Assembly (NCBI GenBank): GCA_023436925.1
Contig: JAEZHJ010000065.1
Location: forward strand, 1 to 18,881
Reading direction: 5' to 3'
Source: Actinomycetes bacterium
Lineage (GTDB): Bacteria; Actinomycetota; Actinomycetes; Propionibacteriales; Propionibacteriaceae
DNA length: 18,881 bases
Of this stretch, positions 1 to 7,483 are shown in pieces (position 1 is the first letter of the stretch; every line of letters begins with the position of its first letter). The position numbers and the translations under genes were made by a program. Below the pieces are notes generated by a model. The model saw only the letters and a program-made list of their open reading frames with translations. It searched no databases and was not told the origin of the DNA.

Positions 1-42
1 CCCGGAAAACCGAAACCGGAGCGCCCCGTGGGGCAACTCCGG
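1..42 (-). terminator. Rho-independent terminator of ssrA
   Basis: On the minus strand, about 30 nt past the tmRNA 3' end, CCGGAG pairs with CTCCGG around an inner GCCCC/GGGC stem with an ACG loop (positions 16-42). It is followed by a T-rich run (TTTCGGTTTT). A GC-rich hairpin followed by Ts is the classic intrinsic terminator form, and its place directly behind ssrA fits that job. Confidence 0.75.
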
Positions 43-69
43 TCCTCAGGTGCGAGCACCTGTCAGCAG

Positions 70-437
<368 letters not shown>

Positions 438-514
438 TGTTGAGTTGTTGCTCGGGCCACTCTCGCGACCCCAGCCCCACAACCTTACCCGATTCGTGGC
501 CGATCGCGGATGGC

Positions 515-520
515 TAGGGT
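515..520 (+). promoter_or_regulatory. putative -10 element of the FKBP gene
   Basis: TAGGGT matches the actinobacterial -10 pattern TAnnnT. Seven nucleotides separate it from the ATG at 528, the spacing expected if transcription starts on the start codon and the mRNA is leaderless. The same bases (AGGGTGGGG) could instead be read as a Shine-Dalgarno sequence of a leadered mRNA, so the element is ambiguous. I see no clear -35. Confidence 0.4.
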
Positions 521-527
521 GGGGCGC

Positions 528-896
528 ATGGAAAAGCCATTCGTCGATCCGCCCGAGGGCCCGGCCCCGACCGAACTGAAGATCACCGACCTCGAGGTCG
601 GCACCGGCCCCGAGGCCGTCCCCGGCAAGAAGGTGGCCGTGCACTACGTGGGCGTCGCCTTCTCCACCGGTGAGGAGTTCGACTCCAGCTACGGACGCGG
701 CGAGCCGCTCGTGTTCGGCCTCGGCGCCCGCCAGGTGATCTCCGGCTGGGACCAGGGCATCGTCGGCATGAAGGTCGGCGGCCGTCGCCGGCTCGAGATC
801 CCGGCCCACCTGGCCTACGGCGACCGCGGCGCCGGTGGCGTCATCAAGCCGGGCGAGAGCCTCATCTTCGTCTGCGACCTGGTCGGCGTCCGCTAG
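528..896 (+). CDS. FKBP-type peptidyl-prolyl cis-trans isomerase
   Basis: A 122-residue single-domain FKBP that catalyses cis-trans isomerisation of Xaa-Pro bonds; it has no signal peptide, so it is probably cytoplasmic. The FKBP12 pocket residues are all present in order: Tyr40, Phe51-Asp52, Val70-Ile71, Trp74 and Tyr97, in segments VHYVG, FDSS, QVISGW and AYGDRG. The family usually has a short N-terminal stretch such as MEKPxVDxPEGP, which supports the ATG at 528 over the in-frame ATG 18 nt upstream. It is transcribed away from ssrA and converges on the beta-galactosidase gene, with a 13-bp palindrome between the two. No operon partner is visible. The family assignment is firm; the client proteins are unknown. 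Confidence 0.93.
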   Translation: MEKPFVDPPEGPAPTELKITDLEVGTGPEAVPGKKVAVHYVGVAFSTGEEFDSSYGRGEPLVFGLGARQVISGWDQGIVGMKVGGRRRLEIPAHLAYGDRGAGGVIKPGESLIFVCDLVGVR

Positions 897-919
897 CATC
901 CGGCCTCCGCCTCGTGGGG

Positions 920-955
920 GTGAGTTTCTCTCCCGTACTAGCGAGAGAAACTCAC
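920..955. terminator. perfect 13-bp palindrome between convergent genes
   Basis: GTGAGTTTCTCTC (920-932) and its exact reverse complement (943-955) flank a 10-nt loop. The hairpin lies in the 69-nt gap between the stop codons of the FKBP gene (+) and lacZ (-), so a bidirectional terminator is the simplest reading. It lacks a U-run on either strand and is AT-richer than its surroundings, so a dispersed extragenic palindrome is an alternative. Confidence 0.55.
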
Positions 956-965
956 TCTCAGGCTT

Positions 966-3900
966 CTACTGCGGCGGCTCGCAGATCCCGCCGAAGCTGA
1001 ACCGGAACACCAGGTCGCCGGCGGGCAGCCGGTACTCCGGGTGGGTCATCGCGCCCCAGGAGTTGTCGCCCCCGACGCCGCGGCGCATCAGGGCCGGCCG
1101 CAGCACGGTGTGCCGCACCGGCGGCAGGTCGGTGGGATGGGCCGCGTTCTCGATCTCGAACGGCGTCCACGGCAGCGCCGAGAACTCCATCGGCTCCTCG
1201 GCCTCGAAGCGCAGCCCCCAGCCGCGGTCGTCGGTGACACTGGCCCAGCGGACCCCCGTCCGGCTGCCCGCCTCCTGCGGACGCAGGTAGGGCGTCAACT
1301 GGTCGGCCACCTCGGCGGTGTACACCCCGAGCCGGGCACCGCGGCGCCGGTCGACGTAACACTCCAGCGGGCCCTCGCCGTACCAGCGCAGGCGGTGCAA
1401 CGAGGCGTCAGTCAACAGCAGCAGCCCGAACTCCGGCAGGTCGGGCAGCCCCTGGGCCGGCTGAAGCGTGAGGGTCACCTCGATCCGGCCGTCGCCGGTC
1501 ACCCGGTAGCGGGCCTCGCAGTGGCTGGCCGGGGTGGTGGGCAGCCGGTAGCGGTAGGTGAACTCCACGGCGTCGCCGTCCACCGCCACCGACGGGTTCT
1601 CCCCGTCGGCCAGGTCCGGGTAGCGACTCGCCAGCAGCCACTGGCCGTCACGGAACGGCATCTTCCAGCCGCGCTCGTTCGAGGTCGGCGCGTGCCAGAA
1701 GTTCGGCTGCGGGATGCCGCGCAGCAGTTCGCGTCCGCCGTCCGGGGTGTCACCGAAGCGGTAGGAGACCAAGCCGCCGTAGAGCCGGGAGAACAGGGCC
1801 TGGAAGCCCGGCCCGCGCACGCCGTAGTTGTGGATCCCGCGGACCAGTTCCGGTGCCCGTTTGCCGCGGACCGAGCCGGGCCGGGCGCCGACCCGGAACA
1901 CACCCTGGCCGAAGGCGACCTCGTGCCCGGCGGCCGCCCAGCCGGTCGTCGCGCGGAGCCGGAAGCTCACGTCGACGGTGTACTCCCCCGGCTCCGAGGG
2001 CAGGGCCACGGGCAGTGGAAAGGTCTCGGTGGCGCCGGGCTCGACGTCGGTCGCCAGGGTGGCGCGGGCGAGTTCGCGTCCCTCCCGGGCCAGCGTGACG
2101 ACGCACTCGTAGCCCGCGGAGTTGGTGAAGAGCAGCCGGTTCTCGACCTCGACGTACTCGCGGCCGACAGCGATCCGCAGGCCCTGGTAGAGGTACCTGA
2201 GCTCCTGCACCGCAGGCTTGGGCGTGCGGTCGGCGAAGAGGATGCCGTCGCCGGAGAAGTCGCCGTCGTGCGGCGACTCCAGCGAATCGCCGCCGTAGCC
2301 GAAGAAGCGGCGGCCCGCACGGTCGGTCAGCGCGACCGCCTGATCGGCGAAGTCCCAGATGAACCCGCCCTGGAACAGCGGCTCGCGGTAGGCCAGGTCC
2401 AGGTAGCGGTCCACGGCACCGAACGAGTTGCCCATCGAGTGCGCGTACTCGCACAGCAGGAACGGCTTGTCGCGGTGGCTGCGCAGGAACTCCTCGATCC
2501 GGTCGGCCGGGGTGTACATCTGGCTCACCACGTCGCTGGTATCGGGGAACCGCGGGTCCCAGGTGATCCCCTCGTAGTGCACCGGACGGTCGTCGACCTC
2601 GCGGAAGTAGTCGGCGACGGCGAGCAGGTTGGAGCCGCCGTAGGACTCGTTGCCGCAGGACCACATGACGATGCTGGGGTGGTTCTTGTCGCGCTGCAGC
2701 ATGCTGGCCGCCCGGTCCAGCAGCACCGCGCGCCACTGCGGCAGGCTGCCCGGCACGGCCTGGTCCGGGGTCAGCTCGCCCCGGATCACCCGGTCCCACA
2801 GCGCGTGCGACTCGAGGTTCATCTCGTCGATCACGTACAGCCCGTAGGTGTCGCACAGCTCATAGAAGAAGCTGTTGTTCGGGTAATGGCTGGTCCGCAC
2901 CGCGTTGACGCCCAGTTGCTTCAGCAAGCGCAGGTCGGCTTCGGTCTGCTCGCGGGTCATCACCCGGCCCTGCAGCCCGAACTCGTGGCGGTTGACCCCC
3001 TTGAAGACGATCCGCTGCCCGTTGATCTTCAGCAGACCGTCCTCGATTCCGAACCGGCGGACGCCGACCCGCTGCGGGATGTACTCGACCAGGGTGCCGT
3101 CCTCGTCGCGGACCTCGATCGCCAGGTCGTACAGGAACGGATCCTCCGCGCTCCACAGCCTGGGCCGGGGCAGCCGCAGGGTGAGTTCGTCGTCGCCGGC
3201 GAACTCACCGGCCCCCGCGAGCCGGGCGGTCACCCGTCCGGCCCCGACCAGCCGGACGGCGAACCGCACCGTCGCCTCGGCGAGGTCCGGGCTGAGGGTG
3301 GTGGTGATCCGCAGGTCTTCGACATGGACGGCGGGCCGCCGGTAGAGCACGACGTCGCGGAACAGGCCGGAGAACCGGAAGAAGTCCTGGTCCTCGATCC
3401 ACGAGCCGGAGGTCCACTTGAACACTTGCGCGGCCAGCTTGTTCTCACCCTCGACGAGCGCATCGGTGAGGTCGAACTCCGAGGGGGTGAAGCTGTCGCC
3501 GGCATAACCCACGTAGTGGCCGTTGAGCCACACCGCGACCGCGCTCTCGGCGCCGTGGAAGCAGACGCTGAGCCGTTCGCCGGGGCCGAGCGGATGCTCC
3601 AGGGTGAAGCTGGTGACGTAGCTGCCGACCGGGTTGTACCGCCGCGGCACCTGGCCGGGCTCGACCTGCTCGTGGCCGTCCCAGGGGTACTGGACGTTGG
3701 TGTACTGGGCCCGGTCGTAGCCCTGCAGTTGCAGGTGGGCCGGCACCGGGATGTCGTCCCAGCCGCTGCAGTCGAAGTCCGGCGCCTCGAACCCGGCCAC
3801 GGTGAGGCCGGGGTTCTTGGCGTAGTGGAACTTCCACAACCCGTTCAGGCTCTGCTCGAAGGAGCTTCGCCCGGTCGCCGCTTCGGCCGCGCCGGCGAAC

Positions 3901-3980
3901 CAGCGGTGGTCGGAGTGGGCGGGCAAGCGGCGGTCAGCGAAGAAGGTCGGATCGGCGAGCCGGTCGACGGGGAAGGACAC
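966..3980 (-). CDS. lacZ: beta-galactosidase, glycoside hydrolase family 2 (LacZ type)
   Basis: Hydrolyses terminal beta-galactosides such as lactose. The 1004 residues match full-length E. coli LacZ (1023). Visible domains are the GH2 sugar-binding jelly roll (about 45-215), an immunoglobulin-like domain (220-315), the TIM barrel (317-600), a further beta domain, and the C-terminal small-chain domain (about 730-1000). The acid/base is Glu445 in CGNES and the nucleophile is Glu511 in LLCEYAHSMGN; NRHEF and the TSHYPN motif are also intact. There is no signal peptide, so it is cytoplasmic. The GTG start at 3980 is set by AGGAGG at 3989-3994, eight nucleotides away. No permease, LacI-type regulator or galactose gene is adjacent. 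Activity on lactose rather than another beta-galactoside is inferred from the family. Confidence 0.93.
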   Translation of the reverse strand: MSFPVDRLADPTFFADRRLPAHSDHRWFAGAAEAATGRSSFEQSLNGLWKFHYAKNPGLTVAGFEAPDFDCSGWDDIPVPAHLQLQGYDRAQYTNVQYPWDGHEQVEPGQVPRRYNPVGSYVTSFTLEHPLGPGERLSVCFHGAESAVAVWLNGHYVGYAGDSFTPSEFDLTDALVEGENKLAAQVFKWTSGSWIEDQDFFRFSGLFRDVVLYRRPAVHVEDLRITTTLSPDLAEATVRFAVRLVGAGRVTARLAGAGEFAGDDELTLRLPRPRLWSAEDPFLYDLAIEVRDEDGTLVEYIPQRVGVRRFGIEDGLLKINGQRIVFKGVNRHEFGLQGRVMTREQTEADLRLLKQLGVNAVRTSHYPNNSFFYELCDTYGLYVIDEMNLESHALWDRVIRGELTPDQAVPGSLPQWRAVLLDRAASMLQRDKNHPSIVMWSCGNESYGGSNLLAVADYFREVDDRPVHYEGITWDPRFPDTSDVVSQMYTPADRIEEFLRSHRDKPFLLCEYAHSMGNSFGAVDRYLDLAYREPLFQGGFIWDFADQAVALTDRAGRRFFGYGGDSLESPHDGDFSGDGILFADRTPKPAVQELRYLYQGLRIAVGREYVEVENRLLFTNSAGYECVVTLAREGRELARATLATDVEPGATETFPLPVALPSEPGEYTVDVSFRLRATTGWAAAGHEVAFGQGVFRVGARPGSVRGKRAPELVRGIHNYGVRGPGFQALFSRLYGGLVSYRFGDTPDGGRELLRGIPQPNFWHAPTSNERGWKMPFRDGQWLLASRYPDLADGENPSVAVDGDAVEFTYRYRLPTTPASHCEARYRVTGDGRIEVTLTLQPAQGLPDLPEFGLLLLTDASLHRLRWYGEGPLECYVDRRRGARLGVYTAEVADQLTPYLRPQEAGSRTGVRWASVTDDRGWGLRFEAEEPMEFSALPWTPFEIENAAHPTDLPPVRHTVLRPALMRRGVGGDNSWGAMTHPEYRLPAGDLVFRFSFGGICEPPQ

Positions 3981-4001
3981 GGGACAAACCTCCTGGGCCG
4001 T

Positions 4002-4026
4002 CGGTCGGGCGGGAACGCCCTCACCG
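4002..4026 (-). promoter_or_regulatory. hairpin in the lacZ leader
   Basis: On the minus strand CGGT/ACCG and an inner GGGCG/CGCCC around a TTCC loop form a stem-loop that ends seven nucleotides before the AGGAGG ribosome site of lacZ. A TACGGT hexamer at 4058-4063 could be the -10 for this gene, placing the hairpin in the 5' leader. A role in tuning translation or mRNA stability is only an inference. Confidence 0.25.
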
Positions 4027-4101
4027 GCACTGCCGTGGCACGGGCGACTCCCCGCTTACCGTAGCCCTTGCCCCGCCCCGGTGGGCCGCGCGGCGGTCAG
4101 G

Positions 4102-4398
4102 TCAGCCTCGCGCGGGGTTCGTGGCGCGTCCGTCCAGCCACAGCTCCAGGCTGGGGTCGGAGTGCGTCCCGGCGGAGCCGACGTGCTTGGCCGGTACGAC
4201 CGGGCCGTTGCGGATGACGTGGACGAGCGCCATCGCGTGGCCGCGGCCCAGTCCGTAGTCGCGGGCGAGCCAGGCGATCACGTCAGCCGCTTTCACCTGG
4301 GGCCCCGTGAAGCCGTAGTCTGCGGCCTCGGCCAGCAGCACCCGCGGGGTCTTGCCGGTCCGCTCCTCGATCGTGTCGAGATAGGCCTGGAAGGACAT
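4102..4398 (-). CDS. DUF4287 domain-containing protein
   Basis: A 98-residue soluble protein. The N-terminal half (MSFQAYLDTIEERTGK..., to about residue 60) has the DUF4287 pattern: a short helix around a TGKTP turn, then a VKAADVIAWLARDYGLGRGHAMALVHVI stretch interrupted only by normal substitutions. The C-terminal tail (about 70-98, with HSDPSLELWLDG) is not recognised. Its function is unknown. The ATG at 4398 is preceded by AGGAGG at a good distance. It begins 23 nt after the end of the TetR gene on the same strand, so the two are probably one transcript under the TetR operator at 5044-5074. It could be a target or partner of that regulator. Confidence 0.8.
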   Translation of the reverse strand: MSFQAYLDTIEERTGKTPRVLLAEAADYGFTGPQVKAADVIAWLARDYGLGRGHAMALVHVIRNGPVVPAKHVGSAGTHSDPSLELWLDGRATNPARG

Positions 4399-4421
4399 GG
4401 TGGAACCTCCTGGGGTTGGGG

Positions 4422-5042
4422 TCAGCCGGAGCGATAGCTCCGCCAGAACACGTCGGCCGCACCGGCCGCCGCGCGTTCGAGTTCGCCCGGCTCCGGCGCC
4501 GTGCCCGAGGGAGCGAAGATGAGGCGGTTGAGTGGGGTCGAGATCGAGAGCCACAACAGCACCTCGGCGGCCTGGCGAGCCGACGGCACCCTCACAGCGC
4601 CCTGCTGCACGAGCCGGGTGACGTAGCCCTCCAGCCGCTGCAGGGCCTGGGCGGGCCCCACCCGGTACCACTCCTCGGCGAGGTCGGGGAACCGGTCGGC
4701 CTCGGCGATCAGCAGTCGCCGCAGCGCAATGGTGGTGGGGGTGACGATGAGGCGGGCCAGCAGTAGGGTCAGCGCCTCCACCGCCTGTTCGGTCGGCTCG
4801 GTCGAGGCCTCGTCGAGCCGGCGCTGGAGTTCGGCCTGCATGGGGTCGACGGTGCCCCGGATGACCGCCCGGAACAGCCCTTCCTTGTCCCCGAAGTGGC
4901 TGTAGACGGTTCGCTTCGACGCGCCGGCCGCCGCGGCGATCTCGTCGACACTGGTGCCGGCGAAGCCGTGCGCGAGGAAGGCCTGGCTGGCTGCCTGGAT
5001 GATGGCCGCTCTCCGCCGATCGCTACGGGTTGGTCCCTCCAC
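4422..5042 (-). CDS. TetR/AcrR family transcriptional regulator
   Basis: A 206-residue one-component regulator. Residues about 8-55 form the TetR helix-turn-helix (AIIQAASQAF, TSVDEIAAAAGASKRTVYSHF, KEGLFRAVI); the rest is a helical ligand and dimerisation domain resembling the AefR-like C-terminal group. The GTG at 5042 has no Shine-Dalgarno site, but TAGTTT (minus strand, 5050-5055) lies 7 nt upstream, which suggests a leaderless mRNA. A 31-bp interrupted dyad covers this -10 and the start point, so autorepression is likely. The DUF4287 gene follows after 23 nt. No efflux pump or enzyme gene is divergent from it, which is unusual for the family; the upstream neighbour (DUF2207) points the same way. 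The inducer is unknown. Confidence 0.92.
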   Translation of the reverse strand: MEGPTRSDRRRAAIIQAASQAFLAHGFAGTSVDEIAAAAGASKRTVYSHFGDKEGLFRAVIRGTVDPMQAELQRRLDEASTEPTEQAVEALTLLLARLIVTPTTIALRRLLIAEADRFPDLAEEWYRVGPAQALQRLEGYVTRLVQQGAVRVPSARQAAEVLLWLSISTPLNRLIFAPSGTAPEPGELERAAAGAADVFWRSYRSG

Positions 5043-5043
5043 A

Positions 5044-5074
5044 CAAAGGAAACTACACCGTACCGTTTACTTTG
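5044..5074. promoter_or_regulatory. 31-bp interrupted palindrome, probable TetR operator
   Basis: Symmetric about position 5059, the arms read CAAAG-n-AAAC-n3-AC, then a central C, then GT-n3-GTTT-n-CTTTG. Eleven of fifteen base pairs are complementary. It ends one base before the GTG start of the TetR gene and contains the putative -10 TAGTTT (minus strand, 5050-5055). Size, symmetry and position are typical of an autoregulatory TetR operator; binding itself is inferred. Confidence 0.7.
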
Positions 5075-5089
5075 AACAGTAGCTCGGTC

Positions 5090-6949
5090 CTACCAGCTTC
5101 CGCCGCCGCCACCGCCGCCACCGCCGCCGGAGAAGCCGCCACCACCGGAGAACCCGCCGCCCCCGAAGGCGGACCCGCCGCTTCCGAAGCCGGAATCGGA
5201 GACGCTGGGCGGCGGCGGGGCCACCGCGGTCGCCACGTGGCTGCCCATCGTGCTCAGCTGCCACGGCAGCGTGTGCAGGCTCCAGGACGAGCCGTAGTAC
5301 CAGTCCGGCGGCTGCGCCGAGAGCCGGCCCATCGCGACCAGCTGCTCGCACAGCTGGGTCCAGCGGTCGGTCAGGTCGAACAGCACCGCCCAGGGCAGGT
5401 ACTTGGAGAAGATGTCCTCGCCCTCCTCGAACTGCAACTGTTCCGCCTCGGCGGTCGCCAGGTAGGTGCGGAAGCCCTCGACCTGGTCGGTCAGGGCGCG
5501 ACCCGTCCCCGTCCGCCGGGCCTTGGAGAGCCTGGTGGCCACGACCAGTCCGGTGATGATGAGCGCGAGTCCCAGCGGCCACAGGTTGAGGGCCACCGGT
5601 CCGAAGATGATGAAGGCGGCGAAGCCGGCGATCGGGACCAGCACCACCTGGGCCAGCCCGGAGCCGGTGGTGGCCTGCGGGGTGTCCAGGAACCAGCCGC
5701 CGCGCTCGGCCGCCTTCTCCGCCGCACGCCGCACCGCGGTGTCGACGGACGTCATCGAGCCCGGCTCGGTCAGGTCGGCCACGTCATTGCTCTTGAACAG
5801 CGAGCGCACCAGCGCGCGGGCCGGCTTGTCCGGCGCCCGGTCGGCGTCGACGAGCACAGCCTGCGGCGGCTCCTCGCTGCGCAGCTTGATCGCACCGTTC
5901 ACCGCCAGCGAGATCAGGGTGGCCGTGGTGTGCTTCACCTGGCCCGTCCCGTCCAGCAGCAGCCCGGCCTCCGCCAGGGAGAGCCGCGGCGGCGCGAAGG
6001 ACACCGGGATCTCGATGTTGCGCGGGTTCGCGACCTCGTGCCCCTGCTGCCCCGGCGCCGGGAGCACGCCCGGCGGCAAGCCCTCGAAGCGACGGTCGCC
6101 GGTCTTGCCGCGCAGGAAGGCCCAGCCGCCCACCACGACCGCGGCCGCAGCCCCGGTCGAGCCGAGCAGGATGCCGCGACCCAGCCGCTCCTGGGCGGCC
6201 TCGGCATTCTCCTCGAGGATCGGGGTGTTGGGAGACACCAGTCCCGGGGTGACAGCGACCCCGACCGTCATCAGCTCGCCGCGCCGGATCACGTCCTGGC
6301 TGAACAGTGCCCGTCCATCGGAGGCGATCTCTTCCGAGGTGCACGGCCCTGACTCGCCCGGCTGCGCCACCGAGCAGAACACCTGCTGCGCCCCGCCGGG
6401 GACGGTGATCGCCACGGTCATCTTGTTGATCTGCGGCATCGAGGAGCCGGTCAGGTCCCAGTACAACTGGTCGACACCACCCGGGGAGCGCACCAGGCCG
6501 GCGACGCGGTACCGCAGCCGGTAGCTGGCGGTGTCCTGCCGGATCACCCGGTCCGGATCGCCGATCCGGATCCGGACGTAGGTGTTGCGCGGACCGCCCT
6601 GCTCGAGGTGGGAGATGTCGGTCATGTCGGAGACGCCCGGCGTCAGGCTCTCGGCCGAGATCTGGGTGACCGGGAAGAGCATGTCCTGGCCGGTGTCGGG
6701 ATCGGGCTCCCGGGTGATCAGCGTCCGCTCCAGACCATGGCGTCCCGAGGAGGAGCCGAATCGCAGGGTCACCGTCTCCACCACGTCGACGGTGCCGTCA
6801 GGGTTGAGGGTCGCCGTCAGGTCGAACGAGTCGTAGCTGTCCTGGCTCGCCGCCTGCGCCGGCAGCGCCGCTCCGAAGCTGACCGCCAGCACCAGCACGA
6901 CGCCCGCCAGCAGCCCGCGCAGCGGGCGGGCGAACCGGGCGGTCATCAC
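5090..6949 (-). CDS. DUF2207 family membrane protein with glycine-rich C-terminus
   Basis: A 619-residue membrane protein of unknown function. It has a signal peptide (residues 1-34, hydrophobic core LLAGVVLVLAVSFGAAL, cleavage near AQAAS), an extracytoplasmic beta-rich DUF2207 domain (about 35-240, with the typical YDSFDLTATLNPDGTVDVVET opening split by normal variation), a membrane helix near 258-280, a cytoplasmic part, a hydrophobic pair near 434-476, a further soluble part, and a low-complexity Gly/Ser/Phe tail from about 591 ending in SW. Glycine-rich ends are common in this family. Its ATG overlaps the smpB stop codon (ATGA), so its translation is probably coupled to smpB. A role in the envelope is suggested by topology only. 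Confidence 0.88.
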   Translation of the reverse strand: MMTARFARPLRGLLAGVVLVLAVSFGAALPAQAASQDSYDSFDLTATLNPDGTVDVVETVTLRFGSSSGRHGLERTLITREPDPDTGQDMLFPVTQISAESLTPGVSDMTDISHLEQGGPRNTYVRIRIGDPDRVIRQDTASYRLRYRVAGLVRSPGGVDQLYWDLTGSSMPQINKMTVAITVPGGAQQVFCSVAQPGESGPCTSEEIASDGRALFSQDVIRRGELMTVGVAVTPGLVSPNTPILEENAEAAQERLGRGILLGSTGAAAAVVVGGWAFLRGKTGDRRFEGLPPGVLPAPGQQGHEVANPRNIEIPVSFAPPRLSLAEAGLLLDGTGQVKHTTATLISLAVNGAIKLRSEEPPQAVLVDADRAPDKPARALVRSLFKSNDVADLTEPGSMTSVDTAVRRAAEKAAERGGWFLDTPQATTGSGLAQVVLVPIAGFAAFIIFGPVALNLWPLGLALIITGLVVATRLSKARRTGTGRALTDQVEGFRTYLATAEAEQLQFEEGEDIFSKYLPWAVLFDLTDRWTQLCEQLVAMGRLSAQPPDWYYGSSWSLHTLPWQLSTMGSHVATAVAPPPPSVSDSGFGSGGSAFGGGGFSGGGGFSGGGGGGGGGGSW

Positions 6950-7419
6950 TCGCCCCGGTTGCGGGCGGCGAGAGCGCGCTGGGCCTCGCGGTCAGCCTCC
7001 CGGGCAGCCAGCGTCTGACGCTTGTCCCAGTCCTTCTTGCCGGTGGCGACCGCGATCTCGACCTTGGCGTAGCCGTCGGAGAAGTAGATCGCCAGCGGGA
7101 CGATGGTACGTCCGGAGTTCACCGTCTCCTTGGCCAGCTTGGCGATCTCGCGACGGTGCAGCAGCAGCTTCCGGGTCCGCCGGGCGGCGTGGTTCTTCCA
7201 CGTCCCGAACTCGTACTCGGGGATGTGCGCGTTGCGCAGCCACACCTCTCCGTCGTCCACGGTCGCGAAGGCGTCCGCCAGCGACGCCCGTCCGGCGCGC
7301 AGGGACTTCACTTCGGTCCCGGTCAGGACCAGGCCTGCCTCGAAGGTGTCGTGCAGGTGGTAGTCGTGACGGGCCTTGCGGTTCTGGGCGACCATGATCC
7401 GCCCGGTGGGTCGCGGCAT
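6946..7419 (-). CDS. smpB: SsrA-binding protein SmpB
   Basis: SmpB binds the tRNA-like domain of tmRNA and places it in the A site of stalled ribosomes; it is required for trans-translation. The 157-residue protein has the family landmarks: NRKARHDYH near the N-terminus, GLVLTGTEVKSLR, LRNAHIPEY, RKLLLHRREI, the GRTIVPLAIYF segment, and a basic C-terminal tail starting at KKDWDKRQ, which is the part that enters the empty mRNA channel. The ATG at 7419 is preceded by AAGGAGG. It lies 64 nt after the M23 peptidase gene and overlaps the DUF2207 start by four bases. Its RNA partner ssrA is at 70-437 on the same strand, 6.5 kb downstream. Confidence 0.97.
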   Translation of the reverse strand: MPRPTGRIMVAQNRKARHDYHLHDTFEAGLVLTGTEVKSLRAGRASLADAFATVDDGEVWLRNAHIPEYEFGTWKNHAARRTRKLLLHRREIAKLAKETVNSGRTIVPLAIYFSDGYAKVEIAVATGKKDWDKRQTLAAREADREAQRALAARNRGE

Positions 7420-7483
7420 CGGTTCCTCCTTGGCCCCCAGTGTGGCACGGGCGCCGATGCCGCGTCCTGCGCGGCCCTGCCGG

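Noticed and set aside
1041..4064. A 1007-codon open frame on the plus strand opposite lacZ
   Set aside because: It is the antisense shadow typical of high-GC codon use; the product is low-complexity (rich in Arg, Val, Gly, Gln) with no domain, and lacZ on the other strand is unmistakable.
4102..4671. Longer start for the DUF4287 gene inside the TetR gene
   Set aside because: The extension is Arg/Gly/Pro-rich overlap with tetR; the ATG at 4398 has a strong ribosome site and matches the family start.
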